Assembly (NCBI GenBank): GCA_009886115.1
Contig: VFJJ01000001.1
Span: 1 to 64,000 of the forward strand
Source: Actinomycetota bacterium
GTDB lineage: Bacteria > Actinomycetota > Acidimicrobiia > IMCC26256 > VFJJ01
Reading direction: 5' to 3'
Length of the DNA stretch: 64,000 bases
The notes beneath the pieces are model-generated. The model did not search any database and was not told where the DNA came from. It saw only the letters and a list, made by a program, of their open reading frames with translations. The translations under genes and the position numbers were made by a program. Within the stretch, counting starts at the first letter, position 1, and every line of letters begins with the position of its first letter. Positions 54,309-63,166 of this stretch are shown piece by piece.

Positions 54309-54893
54309 TCAGGACCGCTCGCCCACATCCAGCTCACGGATGCTCGCCACCACGGGAACATCGTCGCGTCCGACCCAGGAAGGTCGGGCGGCGTGGCCGG
54401 GATCGGGTCGGGCCCAGTCGACCCACGGGCCCCAGTCGAGCCGCGAGACCTTGTGCCTGTGGTCGGGATCGTGAAGCCGACAGGCCTCGTCGTACTCCTT
54501 GGCGAAGGCCTTCATCTCGGCCTTGATCCACCAGTCCTCTTCGGACGACCACTTCCCGTCGCCGGCGTACTGGATGATCTGAAGCGACGGAAACTCGATG
54601 GGAGACCCGCCCGGCTCGGGGTTGTCGGCCCGATTGAGGATCTTGTACACGATTCGGTCGCCATCGATGTTGTACCAGACCAGGGGGTTGTAGACGTGTG
54701 ACGAGAACGACATCGTGCGCTCGAGGAAGTCCTGGATCTCGCGGGGACCCTGGAACCGACCGTAGTAGTGGTCGTGGTAGATGGCGTCGTCGGTGAAGAG
54801 CTGCGACCAGGCGATCCAGTTCTCGGTGAGGGGCCCCGTCCAGAAGTAGTGGCGGAACGCATCCTCGACCTCGGCCCGACCGTGCTCGCTCAT
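54309..54893 (-). CDS. SnoaL/NTF2-like protein
   Basis: A 194-residue protein, ATG 54893 with GAGAGGA. The NTF2-like core is clear (FTDDAIYHDHYYGRFQGPRE, IQDFLERTMSF, then WYNIDGDRIVYKILNRAD and SLQIIQYAGDGKWSSEEDWW). A ~50-residue C-terminal extension is hydrophilic. The function is unknown; such proteins occur in terpenoid/steroid catabolic clusters as isomerases or helpers. Convergent with the isochorismatase-fold gene and divergent from the SDR at 55081. Confidence 0.8.
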   Translation of the reverse strand: MSEHGRAEVEDAFRHYFWTGPLTENWIAWSQLFTDDAIYHDHYYGRFQGPREIQDFLERTMSFSSHVYNPLVWYNIDGDRIVYKILNRADNPEPGGSPIEFPSLQIIQYAGDGKWSSEEDWWIKAEMKAFAKEYDEACRLHDPDHRHKVSRLDWGPWVDWARPDPGHAARPSWVGRDDVPVVASIRELDVGERS

Positions 54894-54927
54894 CGCTGGT
54901 CCTCTCACTTCCGAGTCGTGTGGGGAG

Positions 54928-54957
54928 ATGCTCATGGGGTGAGCAATTCTGCGCACA
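54928..54957. repeat. Palindrome family B, half copy
   Basis: The stretch GATGCTCATGGGGTGAGCAA continuing to CTGCGCACA matches the right half of the family B palindromes at 20817 and 55903. It lies in the divergent gap between the NTF2-like and SDR genes, about 1 kb from copy 2. Confidence 0.6.
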
Positions 54958-55080
54958 CAGCGGCGAGGGGTGCCGGATTCGTCGCCGGGTGGTTCGATCG
55001 GGGGCGTCATCGTGCACCCGCGCGACACTGACCAAGCGCGTCGCTGGAGCAGCACGGAGAGGTCATCGGGGTGCACGACC

Positions 55081-55884
55081 ATGGGAAAACTCGACGGTAG
55101 GGTCGCGATCGTCACCGGCGCCGGGCGGGGGATCGGACGGGCGATCGCCATCGCCTACGCCCGGGAGGGCGCCTCGGTGGTTGTCGCGTCACGTTCGCAG
55201 GGAACAGTCGACGCCGTGGTGGCCGAGATCACCGAGATCGCCGGGATCGCCGGGGAGCCAGCTGCCGTGCTCGGTGTCACATTCGACGTCGGCGCGCGCG
55301 AGCAGGTGCAGCGGATGGTCGACGAGACCGTCGCACGTTTCGGCACCGTCGACATCCTGGTGAACAACGCCCAGGGCTTCGGCACGCCCGCCGAGCCCCA
55401 GGCCTCGCCGGGGTACATCGCGCTCGAGGACTTTCCCGACGACGCATGGGACCACACGTTCCGGAGTGGGCTCAAGGGCACGCTGTACGCGATGCAGGCG
55501 GTCTTCCCGCACATGCGTGAGCGCGGCGGCAAGATCATCAACTTCGGCTCGGGCAACGGGATCGGCGCCATGAAGGGCACGGCTGCGTACAACGCCACCA
55601 AGGAAGCGATCCGATCGCTCACCCGCACCGCGGCGGCGGAGTGGGGCAAGCACGGGATCTGCGTCAACGTGATCCTGCCCACGATGGTGACCGACTCGGC
55701 CCGTTCGTTCCTCGACAGCCGGCCCGGCATCGAGGACAAGTTGATCGCCCAGATACCCTTGCGGCGTATGGGTGACGTCGATCGCGACATCGGCCCCGTG
55801 GCGGTGTTCCTGGGTTCGAGCGACTCCGACTTCGTCACCGGGCAGACGGTGCACGTCGACGGTGGCCAGATCCTGCGACCGTGA
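55081..55884 (+). CDS. Short-chain dehydrogenase/reductase
   Basis: A 267-residue SDR with TGAGRGIG (12-19), NNAQ (95-98), Ser157, Tyr170 and Lys174 (YNATK), and C-terminal FVTGQTVHVDGGQ. All core residues are intact. It is likely an NAD(P)-dependent oxidoreductase of a hydroxy/keto intermediate. Convergent with the epimerase at 55970, with palindrome B copy 2 between them. Confidence 0.9.
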   Translation: MGKLDGRVAIVTGAGRGIGRAIAIAYAREGASVVVASRSQGTVDAVVAEITEIAGIAGEPAAVLGVTFDVGAREQVQRMVDETVARFGTVDILVNNAQGFGTPAEPQASPGYIALEDFPDDAWDHTFRSGLKGTLYAMQAVFPHMRERGGKIINFGSGNGIGAMKGTAAYNATKEAIRSLTRTAAAEWGKHGICVNVILPTMVTDSARSFLDSRPGIEDKLIAQIPLRRMGDVDRDIGPVAVFLGSSDSDFVTGQTVHVDGGQILRP

Positions 55885-55902
55885 CCGTCCCCCCCCGGCC
55901 CC

Positions 55903-55949
55903 AAATGTGCGCGAAAAAGCTCACCCCATGAACAATTCCGCGCATATTT
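55903..55949. repeat. Palindrome family B, copy 2
   Basis: A 47-base element with the same ends as copy 1 (AAATGTGCGCG on the left, CGCGCATATTT on the right) and GCTCACC/CATGAAC in the middle. Arms pair at about 16 of 23 positions, and flanking CCCC/GGGG runs extend the outer stem. It sits between the convergent stops at 55884 and 55970. Confidence 0.8.
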
Positions 55950-55969
55950 GGGGGGGGGTGGCGTCAGCC

Positions 55970-56965
55970 TCAGCGCTCCGGAGCCGGGCTGGGGCGTCGG
56001 CTCTCGGCGAGAAGGAGGTCGCCGATGCCCGCACGGGCCTGCCCGGGCGTGACGCCATCGGGATAGCGGGCTTCGAGCATCCGCCGCATGCCGTCGCGCC
56101 AACCCACCGTGCAGGGTCCGGTCGCGGCTCGCCGGCGGGTCACGTCGAGGGCCACGCCGATCTGGCTGCCCGGTACCGGGTGCACCGAGAGGTGGGCCTC
56201 GACGCCGGCGAGCTCGGCGAGATACGGACACCAATCGTGGGGACCGACGGCGTCGTCGCCGCCCCAGTTGACGATCGTCGCGGGAACCGAAGCCAGGCCG
56301 AGGATGGCAGGAAGCTGCCCGAAGATGTCGTCCTCGTGGATGGGGCTGTAGGGGCACGGGTCGGAACGGACGGCGACGTCCTGCCCGGCGATCATCCAGT
56401 CGAGATGGTACGCGGGAAGCCCGCCCGCCGAGCCGTAGGCCGCGTTCATGCGTGCGATCACCACCGGCATGTTCCAGGCCCGGGCACAGAATCGGGCGAC
56501 GGCCTCCTCGGAGATCTTGCTGATCGCATACGTGGGCGCATGGGGCGAGACCGCGTCGCCGAGGGGGTCGGTCTCCACGTAGAGGTGACGCGGATCGGCG
56601 TGGGGCTTGTAGACGCCCGTGGTCGACATCACCAGCGAGGCCCGGGCTCGGCGGCAGTGCCGGAGCAGGAAGCCGGTGCCTTCCGCGTTCACCCGCAGGG
56701 CGTGGTCGTAGTCGAGACCGGGGCCTTGGAAGGTGGCCAGGTGGAGCACGACCGTGAAGTCGTCGGGCACGTCACTCAGGTCGCCAGCGGCCAGATCGCA
56801 GATCCGGGTCGTGATGCCCGCGACCTCGACACGATCGCGATCGTCGGGCCCGGAGAACCGGGCGATGCCCCAGACCTCGTTGTCGAGCGCGAGACGCGAG
56901 GCCAACGGGAAGGCGATCTGGCCGGCCGGGCCGGTCACGAGGATCTTCTCGCCCTGCAACGACAT
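55970..56965 (-). CDS. NAD-dependent epimerase/dehydratase (extended SDR)
   Basis: A 331-residue extended SDR, ATG 56965 with GGAGG. It has the glycine loop VTGPAGQIAFPLA and the catalytic Tyr/Lys in PTYAISKISEEA. The C-terminal half carries the substrate region. It probably acts on a nucleotide sugar or a hydroxysteroid/terpenoid-type substrate; not decidable. It is divergent from the cyclase at 57160, whose gap holds several TTGACG half-sites. Confidence 0.88.
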   Translation of the reverse strand: MSLQGEKILVTGPAGQIAFPLASRLALDNEVWGIARFSGPDDRDRVEVAGITTRICDLAAGDLSDVPDDFTVVLHLATFQGPGLDYDHALRVNAEGTGFLLRHCRRARASLVMSTTGVYKPHADPRHLYVETDPLGDAVSPHAPTYAISKISEEAVARFCARAWNMPVVIARMNAAYGSAGGLPAYHLDWMIAGQDVAVRSDPCPYSPIHEDDIFGQLPAILGLASVPATIVNWGGDDAVGPHDWCPYLAELAGVEAHLSVHPVPGSQIGVALDVTRRRAATGPCTVGWRDGMRRMLEARYPDGVTPGQARAGIGDLLLAESRRPSPAPER

Positions 56966-57057
56966 GGGTTCCTCCAGAGCGCCGGGCTCCGATCGAGCGC
57001 GTTGACGGTGCACTGTGGCAGTCGGCGCCGTGTGCGTCAACGCCGCTGGGAGCCCGG

Positions 57058-57074
57058 TTGACGGCCCCGTCAAG
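57058..57074. promoter_or_regulatory. Palindromic operator candidate before the cyclase gene
   Basis: TTGACGG-CC-CCGTCAA is a perfect 7-2-7 inverted repeat (57058-57073). With the next base it includes TGACGGCCCCGTCAAG, 14 of 16 identical to the site at 44675. More TTGACGG/CGTCAAC half-sites lie at about 57002 and 57035 in the same divergent gap. Confidence 0.5.
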
Positions 57075-57159
57075 TGGGGCCCGGATTGGGCTAGGAGGAC
57101 GTCGTCGGAGATCGAGTGAGAAGGCGTCGCGGCCGCGGCGCACGTCGACGAGGACGAGC

Positions 57160-58073
57160 ATGACTGAGCAGACTGTGCAGGCCGGGCAGATCGGGAACTG
57201 GGGCCGTTGGGGCGCCGACGACGAGCGGGGGGCGCTCAACTTGCTGACGCCCGAAGTCGTGCTCTGGGCAACGCAGTTGTGCCGAACCGGCGCCGTGTAC
57301 TCCCTGGGGCTGCCCGTCCAATCAATCGGCGTGCCGCTGGTTCCGTACCGCGGGACGCCGATGCGCCTGATGTCGTCAACCACACCGACGATGTGATGTT
57401 CAGGGAGGCCTTCGGTGCGGCCGACGTGGGAGCCAACGAGGACGTGCTCGTGTTGGCGTCGCACAACGAGACGCACATGGACGCGCTCTGTCACGTGCAC
57501 CACTCCAACACGCTCTACAACGGTTTTCCGTCCGACTCGGTGCAGACCCGGGCCGGGGCCACGCACTGCGGGATCGACAAGACACCGTGGATCGTCGCCC
57601 GGGCGGTCATGCTCGACCTCTGCCGCGCCCGGGGCGTCGACACGATCCCGGCCGGGCAGGTGATCACGGCCGACGAGCTACGCGCCTGCGCCGAGGCTCA
57701 GGACACGGTTCCCCGTCCGGCCGATGTCGTGCTGTTCCGTACCGGGTGGCTCGAGGCGTTCATGGCCGATCCCACGGGCCTCGAGATGGCATCGCAACCC
57801 GGCATCGGCATGGACGCGGCCCGGCTCATGAGCGAGTGGGACGTGGCCGCGGTGGGCGCCGACAACAGCGCGATCGAAGCCATCCCCTTTGACGGCAACG
57901 AGTTCCTGTGCGTGCACGTCGAGCTGTTGGTTCACCGCGGGATTCCCTTGCTCGAGTATCTGGTCCTCGCCGACATGGCCCGTGACGGTGTCCACGAGGC
58001 GCTCCTCGTGGTCGCGCCACTTCCCACCACTGGAGGCACGGGGAGCCCGATCAACCCGATCGCCATCGCATGA
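57160..58073 (+). pseudogene. Cyclase family (PF04199) hydrolase with a single -1 frameshift
   Basis: ATG 57160 with GAGGA. The N-terminal part (NWGRWGADDERGALNLLT, then VPYRGTPMRLM) runs to about 57372. The rest (VVNHTDDVMFREAFGAAD) is in the next frame and continues to 58073, so one base is missing after the ATG codon at 57370-57372. The metal-binding motif of the family is intact in the second part (SHNETHMDALCH). With the base restored the protein is about 304 residues, a kynurenine-formamidase-like metal-dependent hydrolase. It may be a real recent mutation or a sequencing error. Confidence 0.82.
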
Positions 58074-58100
58074 GTCTCATTGCCTGAAAGCTCGCTGCGG

Positions 58101-58886
58101 TCAGCCCATGTGGCTCTGGAGGAACGCGAGTGCGTCGGCCCATGAGGCCACGTCGGCATCATGGTGGCGCAAGGGAGGCACGGGCGCGCTGAATGCGTGG
58201 CCCGCGCCGGGGTAGACGTTGATCTGGTGCTCGACGTGCCACTGCTCGAACCTGTGGCGGATGTCGTCGAGGAGCTCCGGCGGCCCGATGGGGTCCTCGT
58301 CGCCGTAGATGACCAGCGTCGGACAGGCGATGTTCCACAGGAGATCGATGGGCTGCACGGGCCGCTTCGCGGTGAGCTCGGTGAACGTGGGTTGGCTCGG
58401 GAAGAAGAGAACGGCAGCCGCCAGCCGCCGGTCGAGGCAGGCGGCGAGGAGGGCGAGCGTGCCGCCCGTGCAGTAGCCCCATACAGCGATGCGATCGGTG
58501 TCGACCTCCGGCATCGATCGGGCGTGCTCGATGCCGGCGAGGATGTCGTGGGTCGCGCCGACGAAGTCGAGATCGTCGATGACCTGCATGACCTCGGTGA
58601 AGTCCGTGTAGCTCTCGGGGTCGTTCAGCCCGTGCCCCCGGTAGTAGTCGGGGAGGACGACGATGTAGCCGGCTGTGGCGAGATCGGACGCAATCTGCCG
58701 CATGAACTCGTTGACGCCAAAGGCCTCGGGCGACAGCACGACCGCCGGTCGCGTGCTGCTCCCCTCGGGGACGTAGACGAGCGTCGGCACCGTGGCCCCG
58801 TCGTGCTCGAGAATGATCTCTCTCGTCGGCTCCACAGGGGGCTCCCATCGTTGGTGATGTGGTATCGGCGTTGGCTCGGTCGCCAC
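58101..58886 (-). CDS. Dienelactone hydrolase family protein
   Basis: A 261-residue alpha/beta hydrolase with a GTG start at 58886. The nucleophile is Cys139 in GYCTGG, the typical DLH elbow; the acid and base are in YGDEDPIGPP and GAGHAFSA, and Glu54 (SPEAFG) matches the Glu that pairs with the Cys in dienelactone hydrolases. It should hydrolyse a lactone or ester. Tail to tail with the frameshifted cyclase gene. Confidence 0.88.
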   Translation of the reverse strand: MATEPTPIPHHQRWEPPVEPTREIILEHDGATVPTLVYVPEGSSTRPAVVLSPEAFGVNEFMRQIASDLATAGYIVVLPDYYRGHGLNDPESYTDFTEVMQVIDDLDFVGATHDILAGIEHARSMPEVDTDRIAVWGYCTGGTLALLAACLDRRLAAAVLFFPSQPTFTELTAKRPVQPIDLLWNIACPTLVIYGDEDPIGPPELLDDIRHRFEQWHVEHQINVYPGAGHAFSAPVPPLRHHDADVASWADALAFLQSHMG

Positions 58887-59148
58887 CTTGGCACGGGACC
58901 CTCCGGCCCGGCCAGTGCTGCGCCCGCGCTGTGCTCCAGCCGGGTCGTGGAGCCCCGAAGACGCTGGGGCCGTCGTGCGCTCATGCCTGTCACGCGCCGG
59001 CGCGGGCGGCTCCGACGCGCACCAGCACGGCCGTCAGGTGTGGCGTTCCGCTGATGGGCTGGAGATCGGCCGTGGGGCTCAGGAGACGGTTCGTGCTCGA
59101 GCCGGTATCGGGAGGATCGCCGTCAGCGCCCGGACCGCCGAAACCGTG

Positions 59149-59851
59149 CTACATCGACACCACGCCGATGCGAAGTGTCGCGTCGGCATGCACGACGGCG
59201 TCGATCGAACCGTGGTCACTCGTGAGCGATACAGCAGCACCGTGGGCCAAACCGAGCCGGCCCATATCATCGGGGTGCATGCGGCACGGGTTCGGCGGTC
59301 GCGCACCAACGAGGCGAGTTGCGTTCCCGTGCTGTTCAAGACCTCCTTGGCTCGGCGAACGATGAGTCGGAAGCTCCGGTCGTCGGAGTCGTCGATGACG
59401 CCGGGCGGAGCGGGCAGGATGGCCGGGGTGTACTGGGCGAAGGGTCGGTCCATCAGGCCTTCGTACGAGCGCGTCGAGTCGGGGCGCTCGAGGTGCACGA
59501 CCGGCGCGATCACGTAGTCGGCCAACCGAGCGGGCGTTTTTCCTCGAGGAGCCGTCGCATGCCGTCGTGGATCGGGAACCCGGTGAAATAGCCGCCTTGC
59601 ATGCTGACGAGCGTCGATCCCCACATCCCCACATCCTCATGTGCCCCGAGGGAAACGCGACGTTGGGACGAAAGCAGCCGTGCTGGGTCGGTGACGAAAT
59701 CGGCCAGATACCGGCCCTTGACGCACGTGAACCCCCGGGTGAGCCGATGGTCCTGGTCGCCACTGATCTTGACGACCCGACCATCGTCAAGATCGAGCAC
59801 CAGACCGCAAGCTGCCGGGAAGATACGGCAGTAGGTCGTGGCCTTCGTCAT
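59149..59851 (-). pseudogene. Molybdopterin oxidoreductase remnant
   Basis: Fragments of a bis-MGD oxidoreductase, normally ~700 residues, are squeezed into 700 bases in three frames. An N-terminus from 59851 reads TYCRIFPAACG and RLTRGFTCVKGRYL; the second Cys of the usual CxxC iron-sulfur motif is Phe. A middle piece reads ADYVIAPVVHLERPDSTRSY, FAQYTPAILPAPPGVIDD and FRLIVRRAKEVLNST. A C-terminal piece reads NPCRMHPDDMGRLGLAHGAA and ends at 59149. Large deletions and frame changes separate the pieces. It cannot be functional. Confidence 0.8.
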
Positions 59852-59928
59852 CGATGCTCTCCCTCGGTCGGGAACAGGTGCGTAGGGTATGTGGCGTCGC
59901 CGGCCCGGCGAGCGGACGAGGGGGAGCG

Positions 59929-60999
59929 ATGCGCGAGCCGATCGAGATCGAGGTCGATGTCACCGAGGCCGCGGGACTGGGCATCCCCGCCCACACCGCC
60001 GTCACGGTGTTCGTCCCCGAGGCGGGTGCACTCGCCGATCCTCCCGTCGTGTGCTTCGCCTTTCCCGGCGGGGGCTACTGCCGGCGCTACTTCTCTTTTG
60101 ACATGCCCGGCAGCTCTGGAGGTGGTCAGGCCGGCTGGCACGTCGACCGGGGCTGGATCATCGTGGCCTGCGACCACCTGGGCTTCGGCGACTCGACCGT
60201 TCCCGACGGCAATGCGCTGAACTACGACAACGTGGCGTTGGGAAATCGGGCCACCGTCGAAGCCGTGATGGCCAAGCTCGAGAGCGGGACCCTGATCGAC
60301 GGGTACCCGGCGGTGCTTGGCGCCACGAAGCTCGGCATCGGCCAGTCGATGGGGGGCTGTTTCACGATCGTGCTCCAGGGCCACCACGGGACCTTCGATG
60401 GCATCGCGTCGCTGGGTTACAGCGGGATCCACACCGTCGTGCCCACGCGGCCTGGCGCACCGCCAGCGGCGTGGCCCTGGGTCTTCCGTGGCAGCGACCT
60501 CGACAACCCCAAGATCATGAACCAGCAGGCGATCGGCGCCGCCGCGGGCCCGGCGCTCGCCGGTCCCGAGTCGCTCAGCGACGCAGCTTCTGCAGGCGAG
60601 CACCCCTTCGCCTGGTCGTTCCACTACGACGATGTACCCGCCGACATCGTCGCAGCCGACATGGCGGCCAGCTCCGGTGCCGCCGACGGGCCGCTCCCAC
60701 GATGGCGATCGGCGGCGATTCCGCCATGCGGCATCTACATGGTGGCCCCGGGGACCGTCGCCACCGAGGCGGCGTCGATCACCGTCCCCGTGCTCATCGC
60801 CACCGGCGAGCGCGATGTCGTGCCCAACCCGTGGATGGAGCCGACGGCCTTCAAGAGCGCCACCGACATCACGGTGTTCGTGTGCGCCCGCATGGGGCAC
60901 ATGCACAACTTCGCCGGCACCAGGCACCAGTTCTGGGAGCGCATCCACACCTGGGGCACGGCGGTGGCGAGCATGCGTGCACTCCGGCGAGGAGCATGA
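59929..60999 (+). CDS. Alpha/beta hydrolase
   Basis: A 356-residue hydrolase, ATG 59929 with GGGGGAG just upstream; the longer frame from 59854 is less likely. The nucleophile elbow is GIGQSMGG (Ser140); the acid is in ATGERDVV and the base His in MGHMHNF. The oxyanion region is FAFPGGGY. It ends one base before the P450 start at 61001, so the two are tightly coupled. It may hydrolyse an ester or lactone made by a monooxygenase. Confidence 0.88.
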   Translation: MREPIEIEVDVTEAAGLGIPAHTAVTVFVPEAGALADPPVVCFAFPGGGYCRRYFSFDMPGSSGGGQAGWHVDRGWIIVACDHLGFGDSTVPDGNALNYDNVALGNRATVEAVMAKLESGTLIDGYPAVLGATKLGIGQSMGGCFTIVLQGHHGTFDGIASLGYSGIHTVVPTRPGAPPAAWPWVFRGSDLDNPKIMNQQAIGAAAGPALAGPESLSDAASAGEHPFAWSFHYDDVPADIVAADMAASSGAADGPLPRWRSAAIPPCGIYMVAPGTVATEAASITVPVLIATGERDVVPNPWMEPTAFKSATDITVFVCARMGHMHNFAGTRHQFWERIHTWGTAVASMRALRRGA

Positions 61000-61000
61000 C

Positions 61001-62197
61001 ATGAGCGTCGTGGAACGCAGTCAGCCCCTCGACGTGAGCAACGTCGACTTCGGGATCGACGATCTCGTCGATCTGCCCGACCTGGTCGCCAGGATGCGGG
61101 CCGCCGAGCCGGCGTCGTGGGTGAAGTTCATCGGCGAACGGGCGTTGCACCTCAACACCTACGAGTTGGTGAGCGCCGGCTTTCGCGAGGAAGGGTCGAT
61201 CCCCGGGCACATCTTCTACCAGGAGACCCAGCAGCCGGTGATGGGCCCGACGGTGCAGAGCCTCTTCGGTGAGCCGCACCGTCTGGCCCGGGCGCTCCAG
61301 GCCCCGTTCTTCAGGCAGCGTCTGATGCCCGGCTACGTCGAACCGATCTTCGCCCCGGTGGCCAACGAGCTGATCGACGAGTTCGTCGCCCGCGGCCAGG
61401 CCGATCTGGTGCAGGAGTTCACCAAGCAGTACCCGATGCGGGTGATCATGCGGCTCCTTGAGCTGCCGCGATCGTCCGATGTCGATTGGGCCCAACTGGC
61501 GTGGGACATGATCCAGGCCGCCTACGACCTCGATCAGGCGGTCAGGGCCATCGCCGAGTTTGACCTGCACGTCGGCCCGATCATCGAGGAGCGCCGCCGA
61601 CACCCCGGAACTGATCTCATCTCGGCGCTGGTCACGGCCGAGGTCGAGGGGCAACGAATGAGCGACGACGACGTGTTCTCCTTCGTGCGCTTGATGTTCC
61701 CGGCGGGCTCCGATACCACGCTCCTCGGGCTGGGGAACATCCTGGGGGCGCTGTTGACCCATCCCGATGCCATGGCGCGCACCCTGTCCGACCCCGCGAC
61801 CGAGTCGCGCTGGGCGATCGAGGAGGGGCTGCGTTGGCAGCCGTCGGTGGCGCACCTCCCACGGCGGACCGGTCCCGACGACATCGAGTGGCGCGGGCTG
61901 TCGATCCCGGGCGGCACAGCGGTCCTCTTGAGCGTGATGGGGGCCAATCGCGATCCGGCGATGTTCGCAGACCCCGACCGCTTCGACATCTCTCGTCGTC
62001 CGCAAGCGACGATGACCTTCGGCCTGGCCGCTCACCACTGCCTCGGGATCCACTTCGCCCGGGCCGAGATGGACCTGGCCCTGCGTACCCTCCTCGACCG
62101 GTTGCCCAACCTCCGCCTCGCCGACGGCCCCGAGTCGGCCCAGGTGCACGGTGCGCTTCTGCGGGGCCCCGAACGTCTCTCAGTCACATTCGGTTGA
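61001..62197 (+). CDS. Cytochrome P450
   Basis: A 398-residue P450. I-helix FPAGSDTTLLG, EEGLR for ExxR, and heme loop FGLAAHHCLG with Cys347. This is the only P450 in the window with the acidic AGxDT version of the I-helix. The start follows the hydrolase stop by one base. It is followed 37 bases later by the barrel protein at 62235, probably one operon. Confidence 0.95.
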   Translation: MSVVERSQPLDVSNVDFGIDDLVDLPDLVARMRAAEPASWVKFIGERALHLNTYELVSAGFREEGSIPGHIFYQETQQPVMGPTVQSLFGEPHRLARALQAPFFRQRLMPGYVEPIFAPVANELIDEFVARGQADLVQEFTKQYPMRVIMRLLELPRSSDVDWAQLAWDMIQAAYDLDQAVRAIAEFDLHVGPIIEERRRHPGTDLISALVTAEVEGQRMSDDDVFSFVRLMFPAGSDTTLLGLGNILGALLTHPDAMARTLSDPATESRWAIEEGLRWQPSVAHLPRRTGPDDIEWRGLSIPGGTAVLLSVMGANRDPAMFADPDRFDISRRPQATMTFGLAAHHCLGIHFARAEMDLALRTLLDRLPNLRLADGPESAQVHGALLRGPERLSVTFG

Positions 62198-62234
62198 GCG
62201 ATCAGCAACCCGCCACGAGCTCTGGAGCCCTGTG

Positions 62235-63062
62235 ATGACAAGCGATCCCTATCTCGAGATGGCCGGGCACCAGCCAAACGCGATCGGCATCGGGGGCGCG
62301 CTGATCACCATGGTCGAGCCCGACGTCGGGTTCGAGCACGCCTACAACCGGTGGTACGAGGACGACCACTTCTACTCGGGCGCCACGGTAGGCCCGTGGA
62401 TGTTCGCGGCCCGGCGATGGGTGGCGACGCGCGATCTCCAGCAGCTCCGGTTTCCCGCCGACTCACCGATCGCTCAGCCGGTCACCACCGGGTGCTACAT
62501 CTCGACCTACTGGATGCTCGAAGGTCATTTCGACGACGCCGTCCGCTGGGGCACGGTTGCCATGCGCGATCACCTGTACCCCCAAGGCCGAGGCTTCGAC
62601 CACCGCCAGCACGTGTACACGGCGTTCTCCACCTACGACTTCGGCGTGGTCCGTTCAGACCTGCCCTACTTCCTCCCGCACCACACGCTCGACCATCCCT
62701 TCCAGGGCATGGTTGTCGAGGTCGTCGAGCCGGCCGAAGGTGTGACGCGCGAAGAGCTGCTCAGGCGCCTGCGTGACGACATGATCCCGGGCGAGCTCGC
62801 CGACTCACCCGCGGCGGCCGCATTGGCGTTCCTGCCCCACGCCCAGCCCGACAGCGGCCCCGTGCCCCGGGTCGGCAGCGCTGCCGGCGCCGGTCGGAAC
62901 GTGACGCTGCTGTGGTTTCTCCAGGCCGACCCGCGCTCGTGCTGGTCGATGTTCCTCCGGCACGGCGACCGGGTGGAGGCCGCGGGCGGACGTCTGGTCT
63001 TCGCTGCTCCGTTCGTGCCGACCATCCCGGGCACCGACACCTACGTCGACGAGCTCCGGTAG
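62235..63062 (+). CDS. Hypothetical protein, possible dimeric alpha-beta barrel
   Basis: A 275-residue protein, ATG 62235 with GGAG. No signal peptide or membrane segment. The segment VGFEHAYNRWYEDDHFYSG resembles the NRWY/DEEH pattern of stress-responsive/EthD-like dimeric alpha-beta barrels; a second similar half may follow (MVVEVVEPAEGVTREELL). The function is unknown, but the position after hydrolase and P450 suggests an accessory role. Related in style to the protein at 1974. Confidence 0.7.
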   Translation: MTSDPYLEMAGHQPNAIGIGGALITMVEPDVGFEHAYNRWYEDDHFYSGATVGPWMFAARRWVATRDLQQLRFPADSPIAQPVTTGCYISTYWMLEGHFDDAVRWGTVAMRDHLYPQGRGFDHRQHVYTAFSTYDFGVVRSDLPYFLPHHTLDHPFQGMVVEVVEPAEGVTREELLRRLRDDMIPGELADSPAAAALAFLPHAQPDSGPVPRVGSAAGAGRNVTLLWFLQADPRSCWSMFLRHGDRVEAAGGRLVFAAPFVPTIPGTDTYVDELR

Positions 63063-63166
63063 GGCGCTCGTTCGTCACGCCGGGCAACGGATCGGCTCCG
63101 GGCGACGATGCCGCGGTCATCAACGCCGGCGGCGACCCGGTCGCTGCACCTACCTGTGGAGTGGAC

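Noticed and set aside
54970-55080. Longer N-terminus for the SDR at 55081
   Set aside because: The extra 37 residues have no SDR similarity; the ATG at 55081 places the Rossmann strand correctly.
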